Source of the DNA: Gammaproteobacteria bacterium
Lineage (GTDB): Bacteria > Pseudomonadota > Gammaproteobacteria > Magnimaribacterales > AG-339-G14
Length of the DNA: 32,920 bases
NCBI GenBank assembly: GCA_004213955.1
Contig: SGZL01000013.1
Location: 1 to 32,920, forward strand
Reading direction: 5' to 3'
Part shown: positions 31,948-32,920 of the stretch, piece after piece
Layout of the letters: every line of letters begins with the position of its first letter
Position numbering within the stretch: the stretch's first letter is position 1
Position numbers and translations under genes: made by a program
Notes under the pieces: model-generated
Seen by the model: only the letters and a program-made list of their open reading frames with translations
Told to the model about the DNA's origin: nothing
The model's database searches: none

Positions 31948-32920
31948 TTAAGGGCCCGTTTCTATTAATAAATTTGGTTGATCTTTTCGTTTTTTAAGAA
32001 GAAATTCATCATGCAGCTTTCCCGTTGCAGTATATGCGCGGAACCTAAGACTATCCTTTTTTATATCAACAATTTGGTAGAGTTGAGTATCTTCTGCCAT
32101 TTGTTTTGCAAAAGCACCCTTTGTGATTTTATACATTTTAGGGCCACTCACTGACACTACGTTTACAGTACCGATATTTGGATCGTAAGCTTTCTCATAA
32201 CCCTCCGGAATGTTCATAATTTTTTTTGATCCGATCTGACCAGTTCGCGCATATGTGTGATCATGTCCACTTAGTATCAAATCAACCTTGAATTCATCTA
32301 AAATCGGTTTCCAAAGCTTTCTTATTTCAGGATTATCCCTATCCGATCCTGGTGAAAACATTGGATGATGGAACGTAACAATTGTCCAAAAATTCTTATT
32401 GCTTTCCAGCACCTTTTTTAACCACTCTACCTGAGACTCCTTTGCATTATTCGAGTCAAGAGATATAAATCTTACACCTTGATAGTCAATATAATAGACA
32501 GTTTCAGCAAGTGCAGGGTCAGGTACATTCTGAACGGGAAACTCAAACTGCATCCTCCAGTGATTGCTTAGAGAAGCTTGCTCTGGAATACGTTGTCGAT
32601 TGTAAAGTGGTGAACCATATAAATTTCGACCTAGTAATTGTTTTTTAGAAAATCCAGTAACAACTTCTATTTGATCGTCTGTTTGAGTTATTACACCAGA
32701 ATCATTAAATTCTATCGTTATTTTTTCACTATCAGATGCCAATAATGACATTTTATAAACCTTGCCCTGATCATTTTCTTCCTCAACCATAGAAGTCAGC
32801 GTAACTTCGACATCGTCTCCTTCCTTGTCAGTCCAATAAAACTCTGTATTGAATCGTTGATCATAATTAAAGTATTCGTGGTTACCTGGTGTCGCAATCA
32901 CCGGGAGAGTACCATTAACC
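31948..32920 (-). CDS. Purple-acid-phosphatase-like metallophosphoesterase, N-terminus beyond window
   Basis: The reading frame is open to the window edge, so the track's start at 32901 (a GTG inside VNGTLPVIATPGNHE) is not the true start. The visible 320-odd residues carry the calcineurin-like metal-ligand motifs GNHE, TFHHPMF and SGHDHTYAR, the last as in purple acid phosphatases. Between GNHE and the second motif is an unusual insert of about 100 residues containing an EVTLTSMVEEENDQGKVY stretch. Such enzymes are usually secreted or periplasmic, but the signal-peptide region is outside the window. It is convergent with the desaturase-like gene, 20 bp away, with no obvious terminator. Confidence 0.8.
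   Translation of the reverse strand, partial: VNGTLPVIATPGNHEYFNYDQRFNTEFYWTDKEGDDVEVTLTSMVEEENDQGKVYKMSLLASDSEKITIEFNDSGVITQTDDQIEVVTGFSKKQLLGRNLYGSPLYNRQRIPEQASLSNHWRMQFEFPVQNVPDPALAETVYYIDYQGVRFISLDSNNAKESQVEWLKKVLESNKNFWTIVTFHHPMFSPGSDRDNPEIRKLWKPILDEFKVDLILSGHDHTYARTGQIGSKKIMNIPEGYEKAYDPNIGTVNVVSVSGPKMYKITKGAFAKQMAEDTQLYQIVDIKKDSLRFRAYTATGKLHDEFLLKKRKDQPNLLIETGP

Overview
The window is AT-rich and densely packed, and it reads as a streamlined marine gammaproteobacterium. A SAR86-like lineage is my best guess. That rests on gene order, low GC, gammaproteobacterial protein features and near-absent spacers; no database search was made. No phage, IS element, CRISPR array or integrase was seen, and no stretch over 300 bp lacks a gene.

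Region 1 (about 1-18,007, almost all minus strand) is a fused translation/transcription super-cluster. In transcription order it runs tRNA-Tyr, tRNA-Thr(GGT), tuf, tRNA-Trp, secE, nusG, rplK, rplA, an L10-type leader, rplJ, rplL, rpoB, rpoC, a promoter, rpsL, rpsG, fusA, a promoter plus a boxA-like site, then rpsJ, rplC, rplD, rplW. Gene junctions are mostly 0-13 bp or overlaps (TAATG, ATGA, TAAATG), with 27 bp at rplJ-rplL. Several regulatory spacers known from E. coli have no room here: rplL-rpoB, rpsL-rpsG and nusG-rplK. The L10 leader is kept. The second tuf copy that often sits between fusA and rpsJ is absent. The tuf stop codon overlaps the first two bases of mature tRNA-Trp.

Region 2 (about 17,994-20,558, plus strand) holds a short birA without a DNA-binding domain, tRNA-Thr(TGT), a membrane-anchored alpha/beta hydrolase with an Asp nucleophile, and an NTF2/SnoaL-like protein.

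Region 3 (20,566-29,104) has a minus-strand RraA-family gene with a small membrane protein, divergent from a compact plus-strand operon: a minimal RNase R, rlmB, lpxC, secA, argJ and a lone ThiE-like domain. It combines RNA turnover and modification, lipid A synthesis, secretion, arginine synthesis and possibly thiamine-related functions. It converges on a yacG remnant and coaE.

Region 4 (29,104-32,920) contains coaE, tRNA-Ala(TGC), an atypical crotonase, a divergent sterol-desaturase/alkylglycerol-monooxygenase-like membrane protein, and the C-terminal part of a purple-acid-phosphatase-like enzyme running off the window edge.

The most notable points are the tuf/tRNA-Trp overlap (RNase P cleavage would leave a nonstop tuf mRNA), a yacG with two compensating frameshifts, an RNase R reduced to RNB+S1, several promoters placed so close to start codons that the mRNAs should be leaderless, and a boxA-like element directly before rpsJ (NusE). 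I did not find a clearly new multi-gene system such as a defence island.
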